The notes: generated by a model from the sequence alone, not told the origin. A stretch of 64,000 nucleotides of DNA from Sneathiella chinensis (GCF_012720115.1 NZ_VNWN01000002.1:496001-560000); one strand, 5' to 3'. Positions 27,630 to 38,301 are shown, counted from the first letter of the stretch. Translations and numbers: made by a program.

Positions 27630-29549
27630 TTACTTGTCTTTTTTCTCTTCATTGACTTCCTCGAAGTCGGCGTCGACAACATCTTCATCGTTTGAGGAAG
27701 ATGTGCTGCCTTCCGCGTCGGAGCCAGCTTCGGCGGCGCCTTCGGTCTGGCTCTGGGCGTAAACAGCTTCACCCAGTTTCATGGATGCCTGTTGCAGGGC
27801 TTCCATCTTGGCCTTGATGCCTTCCACATCGTCGGAATCCTTGGCTTCGGTCAGTTCGGTCAGGGCGGTTTCAACCGGACCCTTCACGTCGTCACCAACC
27901 TTGTCACCCATTTCATCCAGCGTTTTGCGGGTGGCGTGGATGAGGCTTTCCGCCTGGTTCAGGACTTCAACCTTTTCCTTGCGGGCCTTGTCTTCCGCCG
28001 CATGCTCTTCGGCATCCTTGACCATCTGTTCGATGTCCGCATCGCTAAGACCGCTGGACGCCTGGATCTGGATCTTCTGTTCCTTGCCGGTGCCCTTGTC
28101 TTTCGCGGATACGTTGACGATACCGTTGGCATCGATGTCGAAGGTGACCTCGATTTGCGGAATGCCGCGCGGTGCGGACGGAATGTCTGTCAGGTCGAAA
28201 TTGCCCAGCAGTTTGTTGTCCGCTGCCATTTCCCGTTCACCCTGGAAGACCCGGATGGTCACCGCAGACTGGTTGTCTTCAGCGGTTGAGAAGACCTGGC
28301 TCTTCTTGGTCGGGATGGTGGTGTTGCGGTCGATCAGGCGTGTAAACACACCGCCCAGGGTTTCAATACCAAGGGACAGCGGGGTTACGTCCAGCAGCAG
28401 AACGTCTTTAACATCCCCCTGCAGAACGCCGGCCTGAATGGCGGCACCCATGGCGACAACCTCGTCCGGGTTCACACCCTTGTGCGGCTCACAACCGAAG
28501 AAGGTTTTCACGGTTTCCTGAACCTTCGGCATACGGCTCATACCACCAACAAGGATAACCTCGTCGATTTCGCCTTTCTGCAGACCGGCATCTTTCAGGG
28601 CCTTTTCGCAAGGCAGCAGTGTCCGCTTGACCAGATCGTCAACCAGATTTTCGAACTGGGCGCGGGTCAGCTTCAGCTGCATGTGCTTCGGACCGGACGC
28701 ATCAGCGGTGATGAACGGCAGGTTGATTTCGGTCGCCTGTGAAGAGGACAGCTCGATCTTTGCTTTTTCCGCCGCTTCCTTCAGGCGCTGCAATGCCATC
28801 TTGTCGTTGCGGAGGTTGATGCCGTTTTCTTTTTCAAACTCGTTGGCAAGATAATCGACCAGTTTCAGGTCGAAGTCTTCACCGCCCAGGAACGTGTCAC
28901 CGTTGGTGGAGCGGACTTCGAAAACGCCATCGCCGATTTCAAGGATGGATACGTCGAATGTACCACCGCCAAGGTCAAAAACCGCAATGGTCTGATCTTT
29001 CTTGTCCATGCCATAGGCAAGGGCAGCGGCTGTCGGCTCGTTGATGATGCGCAGGACTTCAAGGCCCGCGATCTTGCCGGCGTCCTTGGTGGCCTGACGC
29101 TGGGCGTCGTTGAAGTATGCCGGAACGGTGATGACGGCCTGTGAAACGGTTTCACCCAGATAGCTTTCAGCGGTTTCCTTCATCTTTTGCAGGATGAAAG
29201 CGGAAACCTGGCTTGGGGAATACTGTTTGCCGTGGGCTTCAACCCATGCGTCGCCATTGCCTGCCTTAACGATGTTGTAAGGCACCATTTCCTTGTCTTT
29301 TTGGGTCGTCTTGTCGTCATAGCGACGGCCGATCAGACGCTTGATGGCGAACAGGGTGTTTTCCGGGTTGGTAACGGCCTGACGCTTTGCGGCCTGACCA
29401 ACCAGTTTTTCGTCGTCGTCGGTAAAGGCAACCATGGAGGGGGTCGTGCGCGCGCCCTCGGCGTTTTCGATTACCTTTGAATTCTTGCCTTCCATAATGG
29501 CAATGCAGGAATTGGTGGTACCAAGGTCAATACCAATAACTTTAGACAT
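27630..29549 (-). CDS. dnaK: Chaperone DnaK
   Basis: 639 residues, normal length. The N-terminus [10 protein letters not shown] and the [12 protein letters not shown]-type motif (here [17 protein letters not shown]) are the Hsp70 signatures, and the tail is acidic with [10 protein letters not shown]. It is the central Hsp70 working with DnaJ and GrpE. It is transcribed from the heat-shock promoter at 29636-29669. Confidence 0.98.
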   Translation of the reverse strand: MSKVIGIDLGTTNSCIAIMEGKNSKVIENAEGARTTPSMVAFTDDDEKLVGQAAKRQAVTNPENTLFAIKRLIGRRYDDKTTQKDKEMVPYNIVKAGNGDAWVEAHGKQYSPSQVSAFILQKMKETAESYLGETVSQAVITVPAYFNDAQRQATKDAGKIAGLEVLRIINEPTAAALAYGMDKKDQTIAVFDLGGGTFDVSILEIGDGVFEVRSTNGDTFLGGEDFDLKLVDYLANEFEKENGINLRNDKMALQRLKEAAEKAKIELSSSQATEINLPFITADASGPKHMQLKLTRAQFENLVDDLVKRTLLPCEKALKDAGLQKGEIDEVILVGGMSRMPKVQETVKTFFGCEPHKGVNPDEVVAMGAAIQAGVLQGDVKDVLLLDVTPLSLGIETLGGVFTRLIDRNTTIPTKKSQVFSTAEDNQSAVTIRVFQGEREMAADNKLLGNFDLTDIPSAPRGIPQIEVTFDIDANGIVNVSAKDKGTGKEQKIQIQASSGLSDADIEQMVKDAEEHAAEDKARKEKVEVLNQAESLIHATRKTLDEMGDKVGDDVKGPVETALTELTEAKDSDDVEGIKAKMEALQQASMKLGEAVYAQSQTEGAAEAGSDAEGSTSSSNDEDVVDADFEEVNEEKKDK

Positions 29550-29635
29550 GTTATCCTCTTCTATATAGGCAGATCACCGCAGCCATCAGATGCACCACAA
29601 TGATCCCCGGGATTGCAAATATTAACTCGTGCTAG

Positions 29636-29669
29636 CGAATATATAGGTTCCTTCCGAAATCTGTGCAAG
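29636..29669 (-). promoter_or_regulatory. Heat-shock (RpoH-type) promoter of dnaKJ
   Basis: On the minus strand CTTG (29666-29669) is separated by 18 bases from CCTATATATTCG (29636-29647). The alphaproteobacterial RpoH pattern is CTTG, 17-18 bases, CYTATNTNNG; only the last position differs. It lies about 85 bases upstream of the dnaK start, leaving an untranslated leader of roughly 80 bases. Confidence 0.8.
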
Positions 29670-29822
29670 GGCTGGAATCGGACGAATTGGACGGAGTGGG
29701 GAATTTTTTTATACAAGGGAAAGATGGTATGGTCCGGGCAGAATTTCCTGTCCCGCCGGTAAAAGGCTTTACCTTGTGACAGCGGTTTGATACTGCAGAT
29801 TGATCCCATTGCGTGATACGAG

Positions 29823-30767
29823 GTGGCCGTGGCCCAACTTTCAGCAGATACTGGCGCCAAAAAAGCGGCGGCCCCCGATGGCAAGGCACAGCTTCATGGT
29901 CTGCTTGCGGGTCTTGGCGCCTTCACCTGCTGGGGCGTTTTCCCGCTTTATTTCCGCGAGCTTGGTGCCTTTTCCGCGCTGGAGATCATCGCGCACCGGA
30001 TTGTCTGGTCCTTGCTGCTGGTTCTGCTCATCATTCTGGTGACCGGGCGGTTTGCCAAGGTGCGGGCGGCCTTTTCCAACCGGTCGGTTCTGGCCATTTT
30101 CAGCGCCAGTACGGTTCTGATCGCCATCAACTGGCTGACCTTCGTCTGGGCGATTACCAATGGCTATGTTCTGGAAACCAGTCTGGGATACTATATCAAC
30201 CCGCTGGTCAACGTCCTGCTGGGGGTCCTGTTTCTGGGCGAGCGCCTGAACCGATGGCAGGGGCTTGCTGTTGCGCTGGCGTTGGTGGCCGTGCTGCAGA
30301 TGACGATACAGGCCGGAAGTTTCCCGTGGATTTCCCTGATGCTGGGTTTTTCCTTCGGGTTTTATGGCCTGCTTCGGAAAAAGGCCCCTGCGGAATCCGT
30401 GGTTGGGCTGACCGTGGAAACCGCCCTTCTGGCGCCCATATCCGCCCTGTATCTGGTGTATCTGTTCGCAGCAGGGGACCTGCAGAACGGAACCATCGCG
30501 GCGGGCGGCTTTTATGAGGCCGGGGATCTTCTGTTGTTGATGGGGACAGGGCTGATCACGGCAATTCCGCTGATCCTGTTTGCGGTGGGGGCGCAGCGTC
30601 TTCGCCTGTCAACGGTGGGCTTGCTGCAATATATCGCGCCCACCATGCAATTCTTTCTGGCGATTTACGTGTTCGATCAGCCGTTCGATCCGGCCACATT
30701 GATTGCTTTCGGATTAATCTGGACCGGCCTTGTGATATATTCATGGGACGGGCTTCGCAGGCGATAG
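29823..30767 (+). CDS. EamA family transporter, RarD type
   Basis: 314 residues with about ten membrane helices in two EamA halves. The start LLAGLGAFTCWGVFPLYFREL and the segment AHRIVWSLLLV match the RarD subfamily, whose E. coli member is linked to chloramphenicol resistance. The start codon is GTG at 29823. Substrate unknown. The gene is divergent from dnaK. Confidence 0.9.
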   Translation: MAVAQLSADTGAKKAAAPDGKAQLHGLLAGLGAFTCWGVFPLYFRELGAFSALEIIAHRIVWSLLLVLLIILVTGRFAKVRAAFSNRSVLAIFSASTVLIAINWLTFVWAITNGYVLETSLGYYINPLVNVLLGVLFLGERLNRWQGLAVALALVAVLQMTIQAGSFPWISLMLGFSFGFYGLLRKKAPAESVVGLTVETALLAPISALYLVYLFAAGDLQNGTIAAGGFYEAGDLLLLMGTGLITAIPLILFAVGAQRLRLSTVGLLQYIAPTMQFFLAIYVFDQPFDPATLIAFGLIWTGLVIYSWDGLRRR

Positions 30768-30800
30768 GCATTCCGGGCCCGCAATTGGCAGGGCAGGCCC

Positions 30801-31667
30801 ATGACAGTGATCTCGGCAAGTTACAAGACAGATATTCCGGCCTTTTACGGGAACTGGTTTTCCCGGCGGATGGCTGCGGGATGGGTTGCCGTGCGGAACC
30901 CGTTCAATGGTCACCTGTCCAAGATTTCCCTGCGCCCGGACGCGGTGTCCGGCTTTGTTTTCTGGACCCGCAATGCGGGGCCGTTCCTGCCTGTCCTGAA
31001 CGCGCTGGTGGCGGGTCGGTTCCCCTTTTATTTCCAGTTCACCATTACCGGTTATCCCCGCCTTCTAGAGCCGTCGGTCCTGTCGCGGGATCAGGCGATT
31101 GATCAGGTTTTGCGGCTGGCGGAACGCTATGGCCCTGCGGCCGTTGTCTGGCGGTATGACCCCATTCTTCTGTCAGACCTGACGCCCGAAGCGTTCCATC
31201 AGCAGACCTTTGCAGACATATCAGCGGCCCTTGCCGGGGCGGTGGATGAGGTGGTGGTGTCCTTTACCCGGTTTTACCGCAAGACATCGCTTAATCTGCG
31301 CCGGGTGGAAGCGGGTGCGGGACTTGCCTTTCGGGACCCGGATGCCACCGAAAAACAAGCCCTTCTGGATCGGCTGTCGTCTGTCGCTGCGGCCCATGGG
31401 CAGACCCTGACCCTTTGCACGCAACCGGAGCTGGCCGGGCCGGCGGCGGCTTGTATCAGTGCGGACCGGTTGGCGGCCATGGGCGGGACGGGATTTTCGC
31501 GAAAGATACAGGGCAATCGGGATGGCTGCCTGTGTGTCCAGTCGCGGGACATCGGTGCCTATGACAGTTGTGCGCAAGGCTGCGTCTATTGTTATGCGGT
31601 GCGCCGGGCGGAAAAGGGGCAGGCCTTTGTCCGGCATCATGATCCTGCTGCGGCGGAACTTTTGTGA
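30801..31667 (+). CDS. DUF1848 protein with C-terminal CX3CX2C motif
   Basis: 288 residues. SASYKTDIPAFYGNWF and FVFWTRN are the family signatures of DUF1848. Near the C-terminus Cys257, Cys261 and Cys264 (SCAQGCVYCYA) make a CX3CX2C motif of the kind that holds a 4Fe-4S cluster in radical SAM enzymes, where it is normally near the N-terminus; a further Cys-x-Cys pair lies about 11-13 residues before Cys257. An iron-sulfur enzyme is likely, its reaction unknown. It follows the RarD gene by 33 bases. Confidence 0.82.
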   Translation: MTVISASYKTDIPAFYGNWFSRRMAAGWVAVRNPFNGHLSKISLRPDAVSGFVFWTRNAGPFLPVLNALVAGRFPFYFQFTITGYPRLLEPSVLSRDQAIDQVLRLAERYGPAAVVWRYDPILLSDLTPEAFHQQTFADISAALAGAVDEVVVSFTRFYRKTSLNLRRVEAGAGLAFRDPDATEKQALLDRLSSVAAAHGQTLTLCTQPELAGPAAACISADRLAAMGGTGFSRKIQGNRDGCLCVQSRDIGAYDSCAQGCVYCYAVRRAEKGQAFVRHHDPAAAELL

Positions 31668-31690
31668 TCACAGGAAGGCGGGAGGCAGGC

Positions 31691-31722
31691 AAAAAAAATG
31701 CCGCCCGGTCAGGCGGCATTTT
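31691..31722. terminator. Bidirectional rho-independent terminator
   Basis: AATGCCGCC (31697-31705) pairs with GGCGGCATT (31712-31720) around a six-base loop; the A-run at 31691-31698 and the TTTT on the right extend the stem. On the minus strand it is followed by eight Us and fits the end of grpE; on the plus strand it fits the end of the DUF1848 gene. Confidence 0.88.
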
Positions 31723-31744
31723 CATGAATTGGATCGTAAACAGG

Positions 31745-32407
31745 TCAGGCTGTCTCGTCGACATGAACGGCTTTTTTCTTCTGCCCGCCCTTGGCGACGC
31801 CAACCATGGCCGGACGCAACAGGCGATCCGCGATCACGTAACCGGACTGAACAACCTGAAGAACGGTGCCGGGTTCCACATCCGGGTTTTCAATTTCGAA
31901 CATGGCCTGATGCAGGTGCGGGTCAAATTTCTTGCCCTCTGCGTCGATCCGCTCAACCTTGTGCTTTTTGAACACGTTCAGAAGGCCGGATTCGGTCATT
32001 TCAACGCCGGTTGTCAGGTTCTTGACCGCTTCATCCTCGCGGGCCTCAGCGGGAATGCTGTCCAGGGCCCGGCGCAGGTTGTCGGACACTTCCAGCATGT
32101 CGCGGGCAAATTTGGTCACCGCATAGTTATGGGCGTCTTCCTTGTCTTTTTCCGCACGGCGACGGGTGTTTTCCACCTCGGCCATGGCGCGCAGCAGCTT
32201 TTCCTTCAGGCTGGCAATTTCCTCGGCCTGCGCATTCTCAGCGGATTGCTCGGCTGCGTCACCCCCATTGGTCTTTTCCGCTTCGGACAGGGCTTCGGCA
32301 GCGCCGGCGTCAAGGTCTTCCTGGTTCAGCTCTTCCCTGTTGAGAGCGTCTTCATTTTCCAAGTTGCCATTGGTCTCGGCATTCTTTTGAGAGTTGGTCG
32401 TACTCAT
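31745..32407 (-). CDS. grpE: Nucleotide exchange factor GrpE
   Basis: 220 residues from the ATG at 32407, preceded by AGGA at suitable distance. An acidic N-terminal region leads into a long coiled coil ([19 protein letters not shown]) and the beta domain, which contains [20 protein letters not shown]. It releases ADP from DnaK. It follows hrcA by about 26 bases on the same strand, giving an hrcA-grpE operon. Confidence 0.97.
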   Translation of the reverse strand: MSTTNSQKNAETNGNLENEDALNREELNQEDLDAGAAEALSEAEKTNGGDAAEQSAENAQAEEIASLKEKLLRAMAEVENTRRRAEKDKEDAHNYAVTKFARDMLEVSDNLRRALDSIPAEAREDEAVKNLTTGVEMTESGLLNVFKKHKVERIDAEGKKFDPHLHQAMFEIENPDVEPGTVLQVVQSGYVIADRLLRPAMVGVAKGGQKKKAVHVDETA

Positions 32408-32433
32408 TGCGTTTTTTCCTAACTGCACAAAAT

Positions 32434-33459
32434 CTAATCCAGCAACCTGCCGATCACCCGGGCGGTGTAATCCACCATCGGTATGATACGGGCATAGTTC
32501 AGGCGGGTCGGGCCGATCACCCCTACCGCGCCAACCACCTGGTTGCGACTGTTCTGATAGGGAGAGATAATCATTGACGTGCCGGAAAGCGAGAAAAGAT
32601 TATTTTCCGCTCCAATAAATATTCGGACACCGTCACCGCTTTCCGCCAGTTCCAGTAACTTAAGCCTTTCCCTGCGGGCTTCAAGACTGTCGAACAGTTC
32701 CTTGATTTTTTCAAGATCCTCAAGGGCCTGAACGTCCTGTAGCAGGTTGGCATGTCCCCGGACAATCAGGGTTTCCTTGCCGCCCCAACTGGCCAGTCCC
32801 GATTCCACGACGCTGCTTGTCAACTCGTCAAGGGCGGCCTGATGACTTTCCAGTTCCTTCCGGATGTCCTCTCTGGCCTCGCTCAGGGTTTTTCCCATCA
32901 GCCGCTGGTTCATGTAGTTGGAGGCTTCCTGCAGGGCGGAAGGAGACAGGCGGGCGGGGAGTTCAATGGTTCGATTCTCAACCAGACCATCGGCGGTGAC
33001 GATAATCACCAGCCCCCGTCCCACCCCAAGCTGGACAAATTCAATCTGGCGAATGGGGCTGTCGCTTTTCGGGGCCAGAACAAGGCTGGCGCAGTTTGAC
33101 AGGCCGGACAGCATGGAGGAGGCCTCGGTCAGGGCTTCCTCGATATTCTTGCCGTTCATGGAGCATCGGGCCTTGATGTCGGCGCGTTCCGCTTCGGTCA
33201 GGTTGCCAACCTCAAGCAGGCCATCGACAAAAAACTGCATGCCTGCCTGTGTGGGCAGGCGGCCTGCGGACACATGCGGGGCATAGAGGAGGCCGGCATC
33301 CATCAGGTCCGCCATCACATTGCGGATGGACGCCGGTGACAGGTCAAGCGTCCCCAGCTTGGACAGGGTCCGTGAGCCCACCGGCTCCCCTGTGGCCATG
33401 TAGGTTTCCACGATAACGCGGAAAATCTCGCGGCTGCGTTCGTTAAGCTCCTGTATCAT
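32434..33459 (-). CDS. hrcA: Heat-inducible transcription repressor HrcA
   Basis: 341 residues from the ATG at 33459, which gives the usual family length and start ([13 protein letters not shown]). The N-terminal winged helix contains [11 protein letters not shown], followed by a GAF-like domain and a dimerisation part. HrcA binds CIRCE elements, usually before groESL. I found no CIRCE element in this window, so its targets are elsewhere. Confidence 0.96.
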   Translation of the reverse strand: MIQELNERSREIFRVIVETYMATGEPVGSRTLSKLGTLDLSPASIRNVMADLMDAGLLYAPHVSAGRLPTQAGMQFFVDGLLEVGNLTEAERADIKARCSMNGKNIEEALTEASSMLSGLSNCASLVLAPKSDSPIRQIEFVQLGVGRGLVIIVTADGLVENRTIELPARLSPSALQEASNYMNQRLMGKTLSEAREDIRKELESHQAALDELTSSVVESGLASWGGKETLIVRGHANLLQDVQALEDLEKIKELFDSLEARRERLKLLELAESGDGVRIFIGAENNLFSLSGTSMIISPYQNSRNQVVGAVGVIGPTRLNYARIIPMVDYTARVIGRLLD

Positions 33460-33507
33460 CTTCAATCTGTCTCTTGATCCGGGGCGGTCCCGGCTGAATT
33501 CTTCCAA

Positions 33508-33536
33508 AATGTAGTGATCGCGAAGCCTTGCGTCAA
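33508..33536 (-). promoter_or_regulatory. Likely housekeeping promoter of hrcA-grpE
   Basis: On the minus strand TTGACG (33531-33536) and TACATT (33508-33513) are exactly 17 bases apart and about 50 bases upstream of the hrcA start. Both hexamers match the sigma-70 consensus in four or five positions. Confidence 0.6.
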
Positions 33537-33592
33537 TTGGGCGCACAAGGTACAAGGTCTCAAATATCTAACATTCAATTGAAGGAATTTTC

Positions 33593-34309
33593 ATGCGCCC
33601 TTCAGGCAGAACCGCCAGTCAACTCCGCACCGTTGAAATGGAACCGGGATACGCTATCAATGCGGAAGGATCCTGCTTCGTCAAATTTGGAAATACCCAT
33701 GTTCTGTGCACGGCCAGTGTGGAAGAACGTGTCCCGCCGTTTCTCAGGAATACGGGCAAGGGCTGGGTTACGGCTGAATATGGCATGCTGCCCCGCTCCA
33801 CGAATTCCCGCATGGGCCGCGAGGCTGCCCGTGGCAAACAGCAGGGGCGGACCGTTGAAATCCAGCGTCTGATCGGTCGTTCCTTGCGGGCGGTTGTCGA
33901 TATGGAAGGGTTCGGTGAACGCCAGATTACTGTGGACTGCGACGTCATTCAGGCCGATGGCGGCACCCGCACGGCGTCCATCACAGGGGCGTATGTGGCG
34001 CTCTATCAGGCGTTTCAGAAGCTGGTCGATGACGGCAAGATTCTTGAGGTTCCCATGAAGGGGCAGGTTGCGGCCGTGTCCTGCGGCATCTACGAGGGGC
34101 AGCCGGTTCTGGACCTTGACTACAAGGAAGACAGTAACGCCCAGGCAGACGCCAATTTTGTTCTGACCACGGACGGCCGGATCATTGAGATTCAGGGCAC
34201 CGCCGAAGAAGACCCGTTCACCGAGGAGCAGTTCGCCGCCCTGTTCTCGCTTGCGAAAAGCGGGGTCAAGGAACTTGGCAAAAAGCAGAGAGAGGCTTTG
34301 GGGCTGTGA
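33593..34309 (+). CDS. rph: Ribonuclease PH
   Basis: 238 residues. [23 protein letters not shown], shortened here to its core NTHVLC, plus [21 protein letters not shown] and the [11 protein letters not shown] segment are diagnostic. It trims tRNA 3' ends using phosphate. Divergent from hrcA, as commonly seen in alphaproteobacteria. Its TGA overlaps the GTG of rdgB. Confidence 0.97.
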   Translation: MRPSGRTASQLRTVEMEPGYAINAEGSCFVKFGNTHVLCTASVEERVPPFLRNTGKGWVTAEYGMLPRSTNSRMGREAARGKQQGRTVEIQRLIGRSLRAVVDMEGFGERQITVDCDVIQADGGTRTASITGAYVALYQAFQKLVDDGKILEVPMKGQVAAVSCGIYEGQPVLDLDYKEDSNAQADANFVLTTDGRIIEIQGTAEEDPFTEEQFAALFSLAKSGVKELGKKQREALGL

Positions 34310-34929
34310 GTGAGCATCGCCAGTTCAGTGGGACCCAATTGATTGTCGCCAGTCACAATCAGGGCAAGGTGCGGGAAATCCGTGACCTTCTTGAAGGATA
34401 TGGTGTCGAGCCGGTTTCCGCTGGCGAGTTGGGCCTGCCTGAACCGGTCGAGGATGGCGATACCTTTATTGCCAATGCGGAAATCAAGGCGCTGGCCGCG
34501 GCCAAGGCGTCCGGCATGATCGCGCTCAGTGACGATTCCGGGTTTGCCGTGGATGCCCTGAACGGGGATCCGGGTATCTATTCTGCCCGTTGGGCCGGGC
34601 CGGAAAAGGATTTCGGCCTTGCCATGCGGGCGGTCGAGGACAAGCTGGAAGCATGCGGCGCGGTGGATGAAGTACAGCGGACCGCGTCCTTTATCTGTGC
34701 CCTGACGCTGGCTTGGCCGGATGGTCATGTGGAAAGTTTCGAAGGGCGTGTTAAGGGGCATGTGGTCTGGCCGCCTCGCGGGGACAAGGGGTTCGGATAT
34801 GATCCGGTCTTCCGGCCCATTGGTCAGGATGTGACCTTTGCGGAAATGGACCCCGCCGAAAAACATGCCATCAGCCACCGGGCAGATGCGTTTCGGCAGT
34901 TGATTGATGCCTGTTTCAAGCAATCATAA
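34306..34929 (+). CDS. rdgB: Non-canonical purine NTP pyrophosphatase (RdgB/HAM1)
   Basis: 207 residues from a GTG overlapping the rph stop. The motifs [11 protein letters not shown] at the start, [15 protein letters not shown] with the catalytic acidic residues, and KGFGYDPVF identify the family. It removes dITP and XTP from the nucleotide pool. Overlaps the start of hemW by about 23 bases. Confidence 0.96.
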   Translation: MSEHRQFSGTQLIVASHNQGKVREIRDLLEGYGVEPVSAGELGLPEPVEDGDTFIANAEIKALAAAKASGMIALSDDSGFAVDALNGDPGIYSARWAGPEKDFGLAMRAVEDKLEACGAVDEVQRTASFICALTLAWPDGHVESFEGRVKGHVVWPPRGDKGFGYDPVFRPIGQDVTFAEMDPAEKHAISHRADAFRQLIDACFKQS

Positions 34930-36088
34930 CGTTCCCGATCGCGGGTTCGGGGTTTATTTCCATTGGCCGTTCTGCCGCAAGAAATGCCCTTACTGCGATT
35001 TTAACAGCCATGTGCGCGAGGCGGTGGACCAGAAGGTCTGGACCGACGCCCTGTTAAGGGAACTGGACTGGTTCGCCAGCCAGTGCCCGTCGCGCCCCGT
35101 TACCAGCATTTTCTTTGGCGGGGGCACCCCGTCCCTGATGGCCCCGGAAACCGTGGCGGCCCTGATCGACGGGGTTCGCCGTCATTTCCCGCTGTCCGAT
35201 ACACTGGAAATCTCGCTGGAAGCCAACCCCACCTCTGCCGAGGCGCAATCCTTTAAAGGATACCGGCAGGCCGGGGTTAACCGTCTTTCCATGGGGGTAC
35301 AGTCCCTGCATGACGAGGCGCTGGCCTTTCTCGGGCGGGAGCATTCGGTTGCCGAGGCCTTGGCCACCATTGAACTGGCCCGCGATATTTTTCCCAATAT
35401 CTCTTTTGATTTGATTTATGCCCTGCCGGGCCAGTCGGTGCAGGAATGGACGGCGGACCTTAAACAGGCCCTGTCCATGGCGGGGGATCATCTGTCGCTG
35501 TATCAACTGACGATCGAACCGAATACAGGCTTTGCCGGGGCAGTCCGGCGCGGGGAATTTTCCCTGCCGCCTGAAGAAAATGCCGATGCCCTGTATACGG
35601 TTACGCAGGAAATCTGCCTGCAGGCCGGGTTGCCCGCCTATGAAATATCTAATCACGCCCGCCCCGGATTTGAATGTCGGCACAACCTGACATACTGGCG
35701 GTACGGGGATTATCTGGGGATCGGCCCCGGGGCCCATGGACGCAGTGACCGGCAAGGTGTTCGAACCGCGTTCTCGCAGGTGAAAAAGCCGGAAAAATGG
35801 CTGGAGGCGGTGTCCCGGTCCGGTCACGGCACAGAGGTCGAGACCGGTATTCCAGACCCGGAAGACCGGGCCGAGGAAATGCTTCTGATGGGGCTGCGCC
35901 TTAGCGAAGGGGTCTGGTTCCGGAATTTTGAACAGGTGGTTGGCCAGCCCTTTTCCAGCATGATCCGCCCGGAGCGGGTCGAGCGTCTGGTGGCGGGCGG
36001 TTTCCTGACCCATGATGCGGGCAGGATTGTGGCAACGGATCGGGGACGGTCCGTCCTGAACGGCCTGCTGGGGGAACTGCTCGGCTGA
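34907..36088 (+). CDS. hemW: Heme chaperone HemW (radical SAM)
   Basis: 393 residues from ATG 34907 (a TTG three bases earlier is also in frame). The radical SAM motif CX3CX2C is Cys23, Cys27 and Cys30 ([10 protein letters not shown]), the HemW form without the extra Cys of Hem[12 protein letters not shown] and GVQSLHD follow. It is thought to deliver heme to target proteins. The 3' end carries an inverted repeat around the stop, before the convergent LpoA-like gene. Confidence 0.94.
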   Translation: MPVSSNHNVPDRGFGVYFHWPFCRKKCPYCDFNSHVREAVDQKVWTDALLRELDWFASQCPSRPVTSIFFGGGTPSLMAPETVAALIDGVRRHFPLSDTLEISLEANPTSAEAQSFKGYRQAGVNRLSMGVQSLHDEALAFLGREHSVAEALATIELARDIFPNISFDLIYALPGQSVQEWTADLKQALSMAGDHLSLYQLTIEPNTGFAGAVRRGEFSLPPEENADALYTVTQEICLQAGLPAYEISNHARPGFECRHNLTYWRYGDYLGIGPGAHGRSDRQGVRTAFSQVKKPEKWLEAVSRSGHGTEVETGIPDPEDRAEEMLLMGLRLSEGVWFRNFEQVVGQPFSSMIRPERVERLVAGGFLTHDAGRIVATDRGRSVLNGLLGELLG

Positions 36089-36106
36089 GCAGCTCCCGCC
36101 AGCGAG

Positions 36107-37696
36107 TTAGTTCAGTAACGGCTCGAAACTTGTCGGGGCCGGTTCCAGCAGTTCCAGCCGGTTTGTGCCAACCCGCATGATGGCAAAGGAGCGTTCCGCC
36201 ACGCCGGTCGCGGAAAAGCGGAACAATCCGTCATATCCAGAAAAACCAGCCGGATTTTCAATGGCCGCTGCCGAGAATTTTGTGGGCTTCAACGGGATGT
36301 TCTGAACGGGGGTGCTTGCTACCGGTGCATCTGTAAGGCCGGTGTCCGCCGGGACCGGGGCGCCCAAGGCGTCCGTTTTGGTCGCTGTGTCCGCAGTGTC
36401 GGGCTGTTCCGGGGACGGGGCGGCCTCGATCGCCGGCTCACGGGCCAGCAGGCCGGCAAGGGCGGTCGCATCATATCCAAGGCTGGAAATCCGCGGCGGA
36501 ACATATCCATACAGGCTTTGGAAACGGCTTTGGAAGGCTTGCGCATTTTCCGGGTCGGGGGCAGCAAACCAGCCGCCGACAAGGGCGGGTTCGGTGGTCA
36601 GGGACCGGTCGGCCCACAGGCCGGTGCCGATGAATTGGACCTTGGTTGGGTCAATGTCGTAATAGGACAGCAGCGGCGCCAGTTCGCGCAGGCGTGCCCC
36701 GCCTTCCGGCAGGATAAGGGCGTCGAAATTCACCTCGCCATAGGTATCCATTTTCTTGAGCAGTTTCAGCCTTGATTGCGAGGCGGCACTGGTTTGCTTT
36801 TCCAGTTTGGCGATTTCCTGTTTGAGCAGCCAGCGGCGGGAATCGTAGTTGGCAATTTCCTTGGCGATGTCATGCAGTTCGGGGGCGCCCGGTGGCAGGT
36901 CGGTCGGGTAGCTTCGAACCTTGCCAACCTCGACGCGGTATTTAAGGGCCGCGGCCTCCACATTTTCCACAACCGTCGATCCGAAGGGGGATTCCGGTGC
37001 CAACACTGAAAAACGGGTCAATCCGTTGCGATAGGCAAATTCCATGACGCGGTCGATCTGCTGACCGACGGTCAGGCCCATCAGGTAGACGCCATTGCCG
37101 GCCACCCGTGTATCTGTGGAAAAGGCGATGACGTTGATGTTGTTGGAAGCGGCCACGGGGCGAACGGCATCCACACTGGATGCAAACAGCGGCCCCAGGA
37201 TCACTTCGGCGCCTTCACCGGTGGCCTGAAGGGCGGCTTCGGTGGCCCCGTCCGGGGTTCCTTTGGTGTCATAGGGCAGGAGTTTCAGGCTTTTGTTCCC
37301 CTGATCGAACAGGGCCATATAGGCCGCCTTCAGCATACTGTCGCCAATCCCCTGATGAGGGCCGCTGAGAGGCAGCAGGATGGCAATGCGGACCGCTTCG
37401 GCCTCGGCAGGGGGGCGGAGGCTCAGCAGGGGTTGCTGGGTGACGGGCCCATACTCGAACTCGCCGTTCTGCAGGGCGTCCTCTGCGGCCTGCTTTTCGG
37501 CGGCATCGCTTGCCGCTTCGCCCGCTTTCTCGCCTTCAGCCGGGATTGCCTCTTTGGTGGCCGTCGGAGTTGCGGTATCCTGTCCGTTCGGAGAGCCGAA
37601 GGGGAGGGTTTGACAGCCTGCAAGGATAAAACAGGACATCACGGCCACAAGGATGGCAGGGGTGGGCCTGCTTTTGTGGGGGGATGCGGAATTCAT
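36107..37696 (-). CDS. Penicillin-binding protein activator, LpoA/LppC-like lipoprotein
   Basis: 529 residues from the ATG at 37696; the longer reading to 37756 reaches into the promoter region. The lipobox is FILAGC with Cys28. A Pro/Ala/Glu-rich linker to about residue 85 is followed by a periplasmic-binding-protein fold (AVRIAILLPLSGPHQGIG, AEVILGPLFASSV). LpoA-type proteins stimulate peptidoglycan synthases from the outer membrane. A Thr/Ala-rich insertion near residues 440-480 interrupts the C-terminal half. Confidence 0.88.
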   Translation of the reverse strand: MNSASPHKSRPTPAILVAVMSCFILAGCQTLPFGSPNGQDTATPTATKEAIPAEGEKAGEAASDAAEKQAAEDALQNGEFEYGPVTQQPLLSLRPPAEAEAVRIAILLPLSGPHQGIGDSMLKAAYMALFDQGNKSLKLLPYDTKGTPDGATEAALQATGEGAEVILGPLFASSVDAVRPVAASNNINVIAFSTDTRVAGNGVYLMGLTVGQQIDRVMEFAYRNGLTRFSVLAPESPFGSTVVENVEAAALKYRVEVGKVRSYPTDLPPGAPELHDIAKEIANYDSRRWLLKQEIAKLEKQTSAASQSRLKLLKKMDTYGEVNFDALILPEGGARLRELAPLLSYYDIDPTKVQFIGTGLWADRSLTTEPALVGGWFAAPDPENAQAFQSRFQSLYGYVPPRISSLGYDATALAGLLAREPAIEAAPSPEQPDTADTATKTDALGAPVPADTGLTDAPVASTPVQNIPLKPTKFSAAAIENPAGFSGYDGLFRFSATGVAERSFAIMRVGTNRLELLEPAPTSFEPLLN

Positions 37697-37802
37697 GGGA
37701 CTGCAAAGGTCTGGCAACTGTCTTACTCCCGGATGCCGGTTTCTCAATGAAGGCAAAAGGATATGATGCCCGGCCCAACACGGGCAAGTATATAAGTGAA
37801 TA

Positions 37803-38216
37803 TTGGCGAAATTGAAGCAGAGGGGGAGGCGGGTTTTGTCAGGACAATCACGAAGAATACAGAAGAAGCGGCGTCAGCGCGCCCACTTGAAAGGACGGCT
37901 GGCCGAGCATCTCGCCGCCCTGTTCCTGCGGCTCAAGGGCTACCGGATATTGGCGCGGGGGTATCGCCGCCCGGTGGGGGAGGTGGATATCATTGCCCGG
38001 CGGGGCACGGTGCTGGTCGCGGTTGAGGTTAAATCACGCCCCACCCTGGACGCGGCCCTTCACGCCCTTCACAACAAACAGCGCCGCCGGATCGCAAGGG
38101 CGATGGAGGCCTATCAAGGCAGCCATGCGGACTGCGCCGATCTGGATATCCGGTTCGATGTGGTGTTGGTGACGTCGCTGGTGAAGGTTCCGGTGCATCT
38201 TGAGAATGCGTGGTAG
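37803..38216 (+). CDS. YraN family protein (UPF0102)
   Basis: 137 residues. GRLAEHLAALFLRLKGY and RRPVGEVDIIARRGT with VAVEVKSR are the conserved restriction-nuclease-fold motifs of UPF0102. Its molecular role is not settled. It usually follows rsmI next to the LpoA-like gene; here only 106 bases separate the two and rsmI is absent. Confidence 0.92.
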   Translation: MAKLKQRGRRVLSGQSRRIQKKRRQRAHLKGRLAEHLAALFLRLKGYRILARGYRRPVGEVDIIARRGTVLVAVEVKSRPTLDAALHALHNKQRRRIARAMEAYQGSHADCADLDIRFDVVLVTSLVKVPVHLENAW

Positions 38217-38301
38217 AGTCGCGCCTTTATCCGGTCAAAAATCCGGTCTATAGTCCCGGAGATTGATGAGTTCGGTTAATCTGTAGCAGGATTGTATAAC
38301 A

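Noticed and set aside
29550-29822. CIRCE element for HrcA
   Set aside because: I looked for TTAGCACTC-N9-GAGTGCTAA before dnaK and hrcA and found only partial similarity (ACTCGTGCTAGC) without the second arm.
36065-36100. Inverted repeat around the hemW stop
   Set aside because: Only a 6-bp core (CTGCTC/GAGCAG) with flanking mismatches and no T-run.
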